Shown here piece after piece: positions 25,381 through 33,528 of a stretch of DNA of 51,167 bases (position 1 is its first letter; every line of letters starts with the position of its first letter). Origin of the DNA: CAYFUG01 sp964346295 (GTDB taxonomy: Bacteria > Patescibacteriota > Minisyncoccia > Moranbacterales > DUUL01). Location of the stretch: NCBI GenBank assembly GCA_964346295.1, contig CAYFUG010000008.1, forward strand, positions 1 to 51,167. The letters are read 5' to 3'. The position numbers and the translations under genes were made by a program. A model generated the notes under the pieces. The model did not search any database, was not told the DNA's origin, and worked only from the letters and a program-made list of their open reading frames with translations.

Positions 25381-25986
25381 TTAAAGTTGGTCCTGGTAGT
25401 TAAAGATAGCCTTCATCTCTTCTTTATTAATTTGAGCCAAGGCAATTGGCAAGCTTTTCTCGGGAGTTACCCCTCTCTGCCGCAAGAGGGCGGCTGCACA
25501 GCAACGCCGCATGCCTTCCACTATAACGATTCTTTCTTGATCATGAATGGCAATGATGGGTAGTTCGTAGGGGAAATTAGCAGTTATTTGATTAACTACA
25601 GAAAAAGTTTCCGGGTGATTGTTTGCCAATAAGTTTTTGCCAATTAGTTCTCCAAAAGTTCTAGTGGGCTTGTCTTTATAGAATAATTTCCGCCAAGTTT
25701 TAAAAGGTCCTCCCCAAAAATTGGAGATATTCTCGAAAGGATTTTCAAGCCGAAACAACTTCCAATCCAAGTTTTCTAGGCCTAATTGGTCAATGTATTT
25801 TTGACGCCATTCTTCCCAGTCGGAGACAGTGCCTAGCTTGGCTGCTTTTTGCCATTGTCTCCAGGCGACTTCGCTTTTGGTTTCTGCTTGTTTCCAAAAA
25901 TTGAAAACTTCTGAAAAATCCAGTTCTTTGATTAATTCCAGCTTCTCTTTAAAAGGAAAGGATTCCCGGGGTCTTGTCCACTCCAT
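25381..25986 (-). CDS. Hypothetical protein with ParB-like motif
   Basis: 201 aa. The N-terminal ~110 residues are Trp- and charge-rich and unrecognised. The C-terminal part, LPIIAIHDQERIVIVEGMRRCCAA (about 150-172, in two strands and a helix), resembles the ParB/sulfiredoxin fold, where a D/E-G-x-H/R-R motif binds nucleotide. The next gene starts 2 bp downstream and encodes a kinase-fold protein, and a joint function is likely. The family call is tentative. Confidence 0.5.
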   Translation of the reverse strand: MEWTRPRESFPFKEKLELIKELDFSEVFNFWKQAETKSEVAWRQWQKAAKLGTVSDWEEWRQKYIDQLGLENLDWKLFRLENPFENISNFWGGPFKTWRKLFYKDKPTRTFGELIGKNLLANNHPETFSVVNQITANFPYELPIIAIHDQERIVIVEGMRRCCAAALLRQRGVTPEKSLPIALAQINKEEMKAIFNYQDQL

Positions 25987-26013
25987 CTTCTTGAGCTTGT
26001 TTACAGTTTTAGT

Positions 26014-26331
26014 TTACCGGCGATAGCGATGGCGGTTGCCTAAAAAGATTAGACTCAATACTTGAAGCAGAATGTAGCTCAAAATCAAATAAATCAAAAT
26101 AGAAGCCAGAGTGTTCCACTCCAGGACTAGATTTCTACCAAATTTCCAAGTGGGAAAAATTCCCCCAAACACTTCCAAAAGAGGACGAGTGACATCATAG
26201 AGCCAGCCGACAAAAGTGGCTCCGGGGTTGGCGCCGAACAGTCGTAAGAAGAAACGAATTAGCAGTCCGCCGGCAATCACTCCGGTGAGAATTTCTAGGA
26301 TTTTGATTAGTAGTAGGCCAATCTCTTTCAT
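26014..26331 (-). CDS. YggT-family membrane protein
   Basis: 105 aa from the ATG at 26331. A TTG 30 bp upstream would add ten residues. Two to three membrane helices are present, with the family pattern IRFFLRLFGANPGATFVGWLY then PLLEVFGGIFP. YggT proteins are small inner-membrane proteins, some linked to cell division or osmotic stress. It lies 85 bp downstream of thrS on the same strand and could belong to its transcript. Confidence 0.75.
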   Translation of the reverse strand: MKEIGLLLIKILEILTGVIAGGLLIRFFLRLFGANPGATFVGWLYDVTRPLLEVFGGIFPTWKFGRNLVLEWNTLASILIYLILSYILLQVLSLIFLGNRHRYRR

Positions 26332-26416
26332 ATTTTTTGCTTTAAAAATTAAAAAAGGCAAGGGGAGTTGTTACAGCAAGTCCCGCTAGGCCTTGATGGC
26401 AAAGTTCAATGCTAAG

Positions 26417-28213
26417 CTAGAAAATTATTTTGTCAGTAATCTCCTGCTTGATTCTACCTAAAAATTCTGAAAACTTCAACGCCTCTTGTTTTTTGGTGCC
26501 TCTTTGGTTCACGGAGACGGCTTTATCGCCTACTTCTTTTTCGCCTACTACCAAAAGGTAAGGGATTTTTTGCTGTTTGGCGAGGGCAATACGCTTGCCA
26601 AGAGATTCGTCTTGATTGTGCAGTTCTACTCGCAAGTCCTCTGCTTTCAGTTGCCGGAATAAATCTTTAGCATAATCATCAAACTTCTCGCTGACCGGTA
26701 AAATGGCCACTTGAAGCGGAGCCAGCCAAAGCGGGAAATTGCCAGCGTAGTGTTCGATAATAAGAGCTAAAAATCTTTCGTAAGAACCGAGAATCGCTCG
26801 GTGAATCATGACTGGTGGGAGCTCTTCTCCTTTTTGGTCGGTGTATGATAATTTAAATCTTTTTGGAGAGGCAAAGTCAAGTTGAATTGTAGCAATTTGA
26901 ACATCCCTACCCATGGCGTCCTTAGAGATGAAATCCAGCTTTGGACCGTAAACAGCTGCCTCACCTTCCCCAGTTTTTGCTTTTAAATCCATCTCATCAG
27001 AAATTTCACTAAGCATCCTCTCACACTCCTTCCAATCTTTTTCGTTTCCGATATATTTATCTAATTCCTTTGGATCCCTAATTGAAAGCCTAACCCACTT
27101 TTTGTCCCATAAGTTTAAAACTTGATAAAACTCCTTTGCTATTTTTACTAGATTTTTTATCTCGTCTTTTATTTGTTCAATTCGGCAAAAAATGTGGCCG
27201 TCTTCTACAGTGATAGCATAGACCCTGTTAAGTCCGCCTATTTCCCCTGGTTTTTCTGCTCTGTATTGTTTGTCGGATTCCATGTAACGGATAGGCAAGT
27301 CTCTGTAAGAACGTTTTTTTGAGGCATAAATTTGAGTATGATGGGGGCACTGAACTGGTTTCATTGCAAATTCATGACCTTTAGGAGAAGTGACTTTAAA
27401 GTTTTCATCCCCAAACTTCATTGCATGACCTGATATCTCATACATTTTAGGTCTTGCCAAGGAGGGAGCAGAAACTTTTTCAAAGCCATACCTCCGGCAA
27501 ACTTTTTCTATGTGTTTTTGTAGCTCTTCTCTAAGGATTACTCCCTTTGGCGTGAAAAGTGGTAGTCCTGGACCGACTAAAGCTGAAAAGCAGAACAAGT
27601 CTAATTCTTTGCCTAGTTTTCTGTGGTCTCTTTTTTCCGCTTCTTCCATCATGGCTAGGTATTGCTTGAGCTCTTTTTTGCTCTGGAAAGCCACTCCGTA
27701 AATGCGTTGGAGCTGTTCTCGTTTCTCGTCGCCGTGCCAGTAAGCACCAGAAATACTGGTGAGTTTGAAGGCATCTGCTTTGATTTCTCCGGTGGATTCC
27801 TGGTGAGGGCCTTTGCAAAGATCGACAAAAGAGCCGGTTTTATAGAGCATTACCTGTTTTTCACCTTCTTTTTCTAATTCTTTCAATAGTTCCACTTTGT
27901 ATTTTTGGCCTAGCTTCTCAAAGTCTTTTTTGGCTTCGGCGATAGGGACCATTTTCTTCTCAAAGGAATGGTTAGTCTGGATGAGGGCTTTCATTTTCTC
28001 TTCCAAGAGCGGCAGATCTTCGGGAATCAAGGTCCGAGGAAGTTCGAAATCGTAGTAAAAGCCGTTTTCGATGGCGGGACCGATGGCGAATTTAGCTTCG
28101 GGGAACATTTCCAAGACGGCGGCCGCCAAAACATGAGCGGTGCTGTGGCGGAGGATTTCTAATTGACGAGCTTTTTGGTCAGCCTTTGCGGCTTTTGATT
28201 GATTTTTGGGCAT
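26417..28213 (-). CDS. thrS: Threonyl-tRNA synthetase without TGS domain
   Basis: 598 aa. The N-terminus goes directly into the editing domain (LRHSTAHVLAAAV with the HxxxH zinc-type motif, about 20-33, and CKGPH), so the ~60-residue TGS domain of most bacterial ThrRS is missing. The catalytic core shows QCPHH where CPGH is usual, RYMESDKQYRAE, VEDGHIFCR and MIHRAILGSYERF, retaining the Cys and two His that bind catalytic zinc. A C-terminal anticodon-binding domain (LPVSEKFDDYA) follows. Arg codons in the core (about 27500-26830) are mostly AGA/AGG, unlike CGN in the flanks. It is the fourth gene of a minus-strand group headed by a T-box leader. Confidence 0.93.
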   Translation of the reverse strand: MPKNQSKAAKADQKARQLEILRHSTAHVLAAAVLEMFPEAKFAIGPAIENGFYYDFELPRTLIPEDLPLLEEKMKALIQTNHSFEKKMVPIAEAKKDFEKLGQKYKVELLKELEKEGEKQVMLYKTGSFVDLCKGPHQESTGEIKADAFKLTSISGAYWHGDEKREQLQRIYGVAFQSKKELKQYLAMMEEAEKRDHRKLGKELDLFCFSALVGPGLPLFTPKGVILREELQKHIEKVCRRYGFEKVSAPSLARPKMYEISGHAMKFGDENFKVTSPKGHEFAMKPVQCPHHTQIYASKKRSYRDLPIRYMESDKQYRAEKPGEIGGLNRVYAITVEDGHIFCRIEQIKDEIKNLVKIAKEFYQVLNLWDKKWVRLSIRDPKELDKYIGNEKDWKECERMLSEISDEMDLKAKTGEGEAAVYGPKLDFISKDAMGRDVQIATIQLDFASPKRFKLSYTDQKGEELPPVMIHRAILGSYERFLALIIEHYAGNFPLWLAPLQVAILPVSEKFDDYAKDLFRQLKAEDLRVELHNQDESLGKRIALAKQQKIPYLLVVGEKEVGDKAVSVNQRGTKKQEALKFSEFLGRIKQEITDKIIF

Positions 28214-28238
28214 GGTTTTGGTTGGTTAGTTGTTTAGT

Positions 28239-28817
28239 TTAGTTAGGCTTAGAATTGTTAGAGTGGGCTTTGTAAAAGTCTTCTTGGGTAATTTCCATTT
28301 TTTGAGTGCTACAAGTAATCCAATGGCCTGATTGAAAAATTTTTCGATCAGCAGGAAGTAATTTAGTTTTACGGAAACCTGCTTTCTTATAAAGGTTGAT
28401 AGCTCCAGTATGGATTCCGCAAGTAGTTAGAGTAATTTTTTTCATTCCCAATTTTTCAAATCCCCAATAGAGCATTTTTTTGGTTACTTCAAGTCCAATT
28501 CCTTTTCCCCAGAAATTCTTGTCCAAAATAAAGATATTGAATTCACAAGAGCCTTTTTCCTGAAAGTCTTCTAGGCTGGTATAGCCAATGAATTTATGAT
28601 CTGGCGAATGAAGCTCAAAATATTTTTCGTCCCCGTCTTCGCTGAAAAGAAAACTCCTTACTTCTTTGATGGTTGTAAATGCAGAAACCTCTTTAGCAAA
28701 TCCTACGAAATTCATTACTTCGAGATCCTGAAAGCCTGCCAAGATTAAAGGCAGATTTTCTTCGGTGATTCCTTCTTCTAAATAGACTTTATCTGCTGGT
28801 TTAAGTTTTTTGGGCAT
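28239..28817 (-). CDS. GNAT-family N-acetyltransferase (RimJ/RimL-like)
   Basis: 192 aa. The acetyl-CoA-binding signature is in NFWGKGIGLEVTKKML (about 103-118), preceded by strands FIGYTSLEDF and FNIFILD and followed by the typical NLYKKAGFRKTK. RimJ/RimL-like proteins acetylate N-termini or small molecules, and the substrate is unknown. It lies 25 bp upstream of thrS and 18 bp downstream of the EamA transporter, so cotranscription is likely. Confidence 0.82.
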   Translation of the reverse strand: MPKKLKPADKVYLEEGITEENLPLILAGFQDLEVMNFVGFAKEVSAFTTIKEVRSFLFSEDGDEKYFELHSPDHKFIGYTSLEDFQEKGSCEFNIFILDKNFWGKGIGLEVTKKMLYWGFEKLGMKKITLTTCGIHTGAINLYKKAGFRKTKLLPADRKIFQSGHWITCSTQKMEITQEDFYKAHSNNSKPN

Positions 28818-28835
28818 AGGGTTTTAAGGTTAGGT

Positions 28836-29702
28836 TTATTTTACGCTAGCTAAAATAAATATTCCAATTACGACTAAAACAGCAGAGATAATTTTCTGAA
28901 AAGAACCTTTGGTGTGTTTAAGCACGAGGAATTCAAAAAGAATTATCAGAAAAATTTGAGAATTATTAATGGCGTCAATTCTCCCCACTTCTCCGCCTAT
29001 TTTATAAGCACTAAAGGTGAAGAAGTTGTAGAAAAAGTAGCCGACGCCAGAAAGTATTATTGGTTTATAGGCAGATAACTTCTTGTTTTTAAGGGAATCC
29101 TTAAGATCTTTAAAGCCAAAAATAGCTCCAAAAATTGCTACTGAAAGGAAAATCCAAAAGAGGTAAACCAAGGGATGCAAATACATGAGAATCCCTTTAT
29201 CTAGGGTGTAAGAGATTCCAAAGAGCACGCCGGCGATTAGTCCAAAAAAGTGGTTTTTCTCAAGGGCAGCATTTTTGTAATTAACAATAACAATGGCTCC
29301 TAAAATTAAAATGATGCCTAAAAACTTGAGAGGATTGGTAGATTCAGAAAAAAAGATTATTCCTAGAACAGTGGAAATAACCACCGAAAGAGAAATAAAA
29401 ATGGCAGAAAAACTGATATTTTTAACTCGGAAACTTCTAAAATAGAAGATCATAGCAATGGAGGCAAGAAGAGTGACTGAGAAGAATTTTGGTAAAAGTT
29501 GGGATTGAAAGATAGTAAAAATTTCATCTTTTAGGCCCATTGCTAACAGGACCGGAAGGGTAATTAGAGATTGAAAAGCAAAAGTCAAAACGGCACTGGC
29601 TTTTTCGTTAAAAGAATCCTTAAGGTTAAGCAAGTGCTGCTGAGTTAATTCAGCAATTGCTAAGGCAAAAATAGACAGTAAACTAAAAGTAAACCAAGTC
29701 AT
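28836..29702 (-). CDS. EamA/DMT-superfamily transporter
   Basis: 288 aa with ten predicted membrane helices in two five-helix halves, the drug/metabolite transporter layout. ILGAIVIVNYK ends the first half and an EamA-like second half follows from about residue 145. Family members export amino acids, nucleotide sugars or drugs, and the substrate is unknown. It starts 1 bp after the flippase gene stop. Its place between a T-box and thrS makes an amino-acid substrate an attractive but unproven idea. Confidence 0.8.
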   Translation of the reverse strand: MTWFTFSLLSIFALAIAELTQQHLLNLKDSFNEKASAVLTFAFQSLITLPVLLAMGLKDEIFTIFQSQLLPKFFSVTLLASIAMIFYFRSFRVKNISFSAIFISLSVVISTVLGIIFFSESTNPLKFLGIILILGAIVIVNYKNAALEKNHFFGLIAGVLFGISYTLDKGILMYLHPLVYLFWIFLSVAIFGAIFGFKDLKDSLKNKKLSAYKPIILSGVGYFFYNFFTFSAYKIGGEVGRIDAINNSQIFLIILFEFLVLKHTKGSFQKIISAVLVVIGIFILASVK

Positions 29703-29703
29703 G

Positions 29704-30951
29704 TTACTTCTCTTTAATAAAAGGTAAGAACTTAATTTCTCGGTAAATTACGGTGGCGGAAAAAAATAGAAGGGTGATTTCGGTAAAAACAGTAGCAATG
29801 GCAGCGCCTTCGATGCCGAGGCGAGGAATAAGAATCAAATTTAGGCTAAAATTAACTAGAAAACTGAGGGCCACTGCAGCCAAGTAGAGAGTTTGCTTTT
29901 TGAGAGCGATTAGAATAGAACTGGAGGGAGCGTTGAGATAGGCAAAGAGAGCGGCCAGCATCAAGATTTGCAAGGAAATTTGGGCACTGAGATAAGGAGC
30001 GCCGTAAAAAAGTTGAATCAAGGGCTTAGCCAAAAGAGCAACTATAATAGTAAGAGGGAAAAAGAACTTTAAATAAGTCAGAATGTTTTTACGGTAAAGC
30101 CTTTTAAACTTATCTTGATTCTGGGTGACTAATTTAGAAAGTACCGGGAAAAATGCGATAGTCATCATTCCGGAAAGCACCATTAGGTAATCTAAGGGTT
30201 TGTAGGCGGTAGCGTAAATTCCCACTTGTTCCTCGCCTAAAAACCATTTGAGCATTACTACATCCACCCTAACATAAAGTTGAGCAAGCAGACCCATTAA
30301 GGTTATTGGTAGGGATTGAATAAATAAGGCGCGAAGAGAAGCTTTTTTGACCCAGCGCCTTTGAACGAGTTGGTAGCTTCCAGAGGTGGCCAGAAGAAGG
30401 ATTCCGCTAATAAAAAGAGAGAGCAGATAAGACCAAAAAACCCAGAAAAAATCAGCTTGAAAAAAGACAATTAGACCAAAAGAAAGCACCAGAATAATTT
30501 GCCCCAGACTGCGAATGATCGCGGTTTCTTTGACGCGTTCCTTGCCGACTAAGTAACCCTCGCTAAGCTGAAAAATATCGTATACCAGAAAGCCTCCTAG
30601 CACTAAGAGTAAGGCATCTTTGGTTTGAGAGAAATACTCCAGGCTGTAGATAGCCGGAAGTAAAATTAGTCCTCCCAGGGATACCAAGAACAATCTCAAA
30701 AAGAAGGCATTAGAAAAAAGTTTTTTTTCAGAAGCTTCTCCTTGGCTGATTTGGCGGACTAGCACGTGGAGCACTCCGTGGGAAAGCGTGAGAGTTTTGA
30801 CAATCATTACAGCGGAAAGCACAAAGGCAAAATTTCCTACTTGAGCCGGTGTGAAGTAGTGAGTGAGAATATAATATTGAAAAATCGAAGCCAGGACATT
30901 AATGACGCCTTCGGAGAGTTTGTAGATGACATTTTGCTTGAGTTTGGTCAT
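29704..30951 (-). CDS. Polysaccharide/lipid flippase of the MATE-like MOP superfamily
   Basis: 415 aa with about 12 membrane helices. The N-terminus YKLSEGVINVLASIFQYYIL and the later YVRVDVVMLKWFLGEEQVGIYATAYKPLD are typical of Wzx/RfbX oligosaccharide flippases, as is LGIEGAAIATVFTEITLL. It would move lipid-linked glycans across the cytoplasmic membrane. No glycosyltransferases are adjacent. It is the first gene after the T-box leader, with about 290 bp between the leader terminator and its ATG. Confidence 0.85.
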   Translation of the reverse strand: MTKLKQNVIYKLSEGVINVLASIFQYYILTHYFTPAQVGNFAFVLSAVMIVKTLTLSHGVLHVLVRQISQGEASEKKLFSNAFFLRLFLVSLGGLILLPAIYSLEYFSQTKDALLLVLGGFLVYDIFQLSEGYLVGKERVKETAIIRSLGQIILVLSFGLIVFFQADFFWVFWSYLLSLFISGILLLATSGSYQLVQRRWVKKASLRALFIQSLPITLMGLLAQLYVRVDVVMLKWFLGEEQVGIYATAYKPLDYLMVLSGMMTIAFFPVLSKLVTQNQDKFKRLYRKNILTYLKFFFPLTIIVALLAKPLIQLFYGAPYLSAQISLQILMLAALFAYLNAPSSSILIALKKQTLYLAAVALSFLVNFSLNLILIPRLGIEGAAIATVFTEITLLFFSATVIYREIKFLPFIKEK

Positions 30952-31038
30952 AAGTATAGTTTCATTGTTTGCTGCGGTTTTAGCTTGAGGACTCCCGCCC
31001 TTGGCGGAGTGTAGGGGAAGTCACTTCTCTTTCTTTAT

Positions 31039-31201
31039 TAGACCTCTTACCAAATTAATTTTCTACTGCAAATCCCAAATCTCGACTGCAAATTTATCAA
31101 ATCTCGTCACCGTAGCTTAGGTTACAACTTCCTCAATTTTCAAAATTTTCGCACGAGATTATGAAATTTTCGTTAAGAAAATTAATTTTGCAAGAGGTCT
31201 A
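31039..31201. repeat. 163-bp imperfect palindrome
   Basis: 26-bp arms at 31039-31064 and 31176-31201 pair with two mismatches. Nested arms AATCTCGT/ACGAGATT lie inside. Internal text (CTTCCTCAATTTTC, CCGTA) faintly resembles the covarying repeat family. It lies between the T-box terminator and the flippase ATG. Confidence 0.6.
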
Positions 31202-31238
31202 TTCACTAAAGCCTGCTTAGAATAGAACGTTTTTTCAA

Positions 31239-31640
31239 TAAAAAACCTCGTCCAACGCTCTCTCGCCCTCGAATCAAGAGTCAAATTGACACTGATTCCA
31301 GGGAGAAAAAACACTGAGACGAGGGTTGCTAGTTTTTAGTCGGTAGTTCTTAGTTTTTAGAATTTAAAACAAATATCTCTGCTCTAAAAACCACAAACTA
31401 TAAACTAAAAACTAGATCGATCTCGCGGTTCCACTCAGCTTCCTCGAGGGGTTTTAAGCCGCTCGAAGCTCTCATGGGAGGTGTCCGGGAAATTTAGTCG
31501 AGCTTGAGGCTCGATAGTTCCTTAATTCTCTAGCCTTGAATTGTTTTTTCGAACTGCTAAGCTGCTACTGCAGATCGAAATTCAAGGAAGCAAGTGAAGC
31601 AATGCGCTTGGTAGGCACATCAATCATTTCCAGTGAACAC
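31239..31640 (-). ncRNA. T-box leader (tRNA-sensing riboswitch)
   Basis: On the minus strand TGGAACCGCG (31424-31433) matches the T-box. The seven-base bulge TGGAACC is flanked by helices CTGAG/CTCAG and GCGAG/CTCGT, the antiterminator layout. The 3' strand of these helices (CCTCGTC, 31318-31324) can instead pair with GACGAGG (31246-31252), followed by six T residues (31240-31245): the competing terminator. Upstream hairpins include CCTTGAATT/AATTCAAGG and TCGAGC/GCTCGA. The N of TGGN is A, predicting a tRNA with U73 (Gly, Cys, or Thr in many Gram-positives). A Thr codon ACC lies in a bulge of the first hairpin, and thrS is fourth gene downstream, so Thr is the best guess. Confidence 0.75.
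31329..31415. repeat. 87-bp inverted-repeat insertion inside the T-box antiterminator loop
   Basis: The perfect 12-bp arms are CTAGTTTTTAGT (31329-31340) and ACTAAAAACTAG (31404-31415). Related TAGTTTTTAGTTGGTAGT text occurs at 33952-34005 and 22462-22480. It separates the two strands of the antiterminator stem. Confidence 0.65.
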
Positions 31641-31646
31641 ATCCTG

Positions 31647-31674
31647 ATTCTACTCTTTGGTTGAATTTTGTCAA
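31647..31674 (-). promoter_or_regulatory. Promoter of the T-box transcript
   Basis: On the minus strand TTGACA (31674-31669) and TAGAAT (31652-31647) are 16 bp apart. Transcription would start near 31640, immediately before the leader hairpins. The remaining sequence to 31854 shows no gene. Confidence 0.7.
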
Positions 31675-31854
31675 AAATTCCAGAAATATGACGCCAGAAT
31701 TCAGTTTCAGTTTGAAATTAGAAAGAGCAGGCAGGTACAAAGCCTACCTCTACCAAAGGGATAATTTAAGCATTTTTTAAAGTCTGATTTTTATCTTTAA
31801 TTAGCGCTCCTTAACTGTTTGGTCTCGATTGTAGATCTCGGTAAGAGCTCTAAG

Positions 31855-31886
31855 ATCCCGGACTTATCCTTCGGATAATCCGGGAT
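31855..31886. repeat. Perfect hairpin with TTCG loop
   Basis: ATCCCGGA plus TTATCC pairs with GGATAA plus TCCGGGAT around TTCG. No T run follows, so it is not a standard terminator. It ends 37 bp before the small membrane protein ATG. Confidence 0.6.
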
Positions 31887-31923
31887 GACAGTTAATGAAA
31901 GTCATTTTTTAAATATCAAATTT

Positions 31924-32067
31924 ATGTCAATTTATAATTCCTCTCAAAAGCCTAATTTTTGGCTGTATTACTCTCCGGCGCTGGTTTTTGTGTTGCCGGG
32001 GTTATTTTTGTTAGCCTATTTTTTTAAGGACGATACTGTTGTGATAGAAAAGTTTCAACTGAAATAG
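31924..32067 (+). CDS. Small single-pass membrane protein
   Basis: 47 aa from ATG 31924 (an ATG at 31885 would add 13 residues). A polar N-terminus is followed by a membrane helix (LVFVLPGLFLLAYFF, about 20-34) and a charged tail KDDTVVIEKFQLK. No family recognised. It lies upstream of the secE promoter, so it is a separate unit. Confidence 0.5.
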   Translation: MSIYNSSQKPNFWLYYSPALVFVLPGLFLLAYFFKDDTVVIEKFQLK

Positions 32068-32154
32068 CTTTTAGTAGAGATTCGTGAAAGACTAGAAGCA
32101 CGCTGAGCCTATAGAACTCCTCAGAGCCTCTTTGCATTCCAGGTAGATTTTTAG

Positions 32155-32183
32155 TTGACAGAAAAGTTTTTTTGGGCTAATTT
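32155..32183 (+). promoter_or_regulatory. Promoter of secE-nusG-rplK-rplA cluster
   Basis: TTGACA (32155-32160) and TAATTT (32178-32183) are 17 bp apart. An intrinsic terminator lies about 22 nt downstream, before secE. Confidence 0.65.
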
Positions 32184-32205
32184 CTAAGGGAGAAATTACT
32201 AAGCA

Positions 32206-32225
32206 AGCCCCCGGGGCTGTTTTTT
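32206..32225 (+). terminator. Leader terminator before secE
   Basis: The stem AGCCC/GGGCT is followed by GTTTTTT, 15-20 nt after the predicted transcription start. It may attenuate the secE transcript. Confidence 0.6.
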
Positions 32226-32291
32226 GAATCGAGATTAGAATTATTAGAGTTGAAAAAAGAAGGGTTTTTAGAAATAATTTAAAAAATTCTT

Positions 32292-32474
32292 ATGAATAAA
32301 GCAGTAAGTTTTGTGGAGGAGGCTTATTCTGAATTAAAGAAAGTCAGTTGGCCTAATCGGAAACAAACTATGAATTATACTGCGGCAGTAGTAATAGCTA
32401 GTGTGGCAGTAGCTATTTTTTTGGGATCTTTAGACAAGTTTTTTTCTTCGATTGTGGAAAAAATATTGTTCTGA
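32292..32474 (+). CDS. secE: Preprotein translocase subunit SecE
   Basis: 60 aa, the short single-helix SecE of most bacteria. The amphipathic N-terminal part FVEEAYSELKKVSWPNRKQT carries the conserved ELKKVxWP motif, followed by one membrane helix (about 30-50). SecE clamps SecY in the translocon. nusG follows, the standard bacterial order. Confidence 0.93.
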   Translation: MNKAVSFVEEAYSELKKVSWPNRKQTMNYTAAVVIASVAVAIFLGSLDKFFSSIVEKILF

Positions 32475-32728
32475 TTAAAATTTCCACACGGGGTAAATTT
32501 TGATTTCGGAGCCCATTCTTTGTACTTGTTATATCCGTAGTAAGGAGCACGCCTCAATATAGAGTCTTGGATTTTTTAAAAAAGTTACCTAGATTTGAGT
32601 GCGCTAAGCTTTATTTAGAAACTTTTTAATTTTGGTCTGGAGCGGATTTACAGTCTGGCTCAAAGAAGCCTTTTGGTTTTATTTTTAGAGTTCAGTTTTA
32701 TTTTCAATTAAAGTAACGTTTTAAATTA

Positions 32729-33274
32729 ATGGCTAAACAATCTCAACATCACGGAAAAGCCTGGTATGTTTTGCATACTTATAGCGGATACGAAGATAAT
32801 GTAGCGCGGAATTTGCGACAGCGGATCGATACCATGAATATGCAAGGTTATATTTTTGAAGTGATTGTTCCCAAGGAGCAGAAGATCAAGATTCGTAATG
32901 GAAAGCGTTACACGGTGGAAGAGCGCATTTTCCCGGGCTATGTTCTGGTCCAGATGGTTGTGACAGACGAGTCTTGGTATGTAGTGCGAAATACTCCTAA
33001 TGTAATGGGATTCATTGGAATGGGAACTACCCCTACTCCAGTTAACCCGGATGAAATGTTGGGAGTTAAGAAGAAGATTGGCCAGCAAGAGCCCAAATAC
33101 AAATTAGATGTTTCTCTTTCAGATTCAGTAAAAATTACCGATGGTCCTTTTAAAAACTTTGAGGGTAAGGTTTCCGAAATTGACGAAGAGCGAGGCAAGA
33201 TTAAGATATTGGTGAGCATTTTTGGTCGGGAGACGCCGGTGGAGTTGGACTTTCTCCAAATCAAAAAACTCTAG
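32729..33274 (+). CDS. nusG: Transcription termination/antitermination factor NusG
   Basis: 181 aa. The NGN domain (KAWYVLHTYSGYEDNVARNL at the start, then RIFPGYVLVQM) is followed by the KOW domain DGPFKNFEGKVSEIDEERGK. NusG binds RNA polymerase and couples it to Rho or the ribosome. The 254 bp from secE contain no gene I can support. Repeat copy F starts 3 bp after its stop. Confidence 0.95.
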   Translation: MAKQSQHHGKAWYVLHTYSGYEDNVARNLRQRIDTMNMQGYIFEVIVPKEQKIKIRNGKRYTVEERIFPGYVLVQMVVTDESWYVVRNTPNVMGFIGMGTTPTPVNPDEMLGVKKKIGQQEPKYKLDVSLSDSVKITDGPFKNFEGKVSEIDEERGKIKILVSIFGRETPVELDFLQIKKL

Positions 33275-33276
33275 AG

Positions 33277-33417
33277 ACTTTTAATTTTGGTGAACTTTGG
33301 CGTTGATGCCTGTGTTTTGACCTCACCGTACCCTTCAGTACGGCTCAGCCAAAGCCTCGCTTGTGCCCCTGCCCGCCGGCAGGCAGGTAAGTAAAAATTA
33401 CCTCAAAATTAAAAGCC
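33277..33417 (+). repeat. Covarying palindromic repeat, copy F
   Basis: The perfect outer arms are CTTTTAATTTTG (33278-33289) and CAAAATTAAAAG (33404-33415), sequences different from those of other copies. A perfect inner hairpin CCGTAC/GTACGG encloses CCTTCA. A GC-rich palindrome, CCTGCCCGCCGGCAGGCAGG, is added near the 3' side. Confidence 0.85.
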
Positions 33418-33528
33418 TTAAGCTTTTGTAGTCATCACAGCCGTTTTTGTTTATTGATCAAAGGATAGCGAGGTCCCTTCATGATTTGTTGGGTGACGAA
33501 TAAGATTTATTAAATTTAAGTTAAATTT

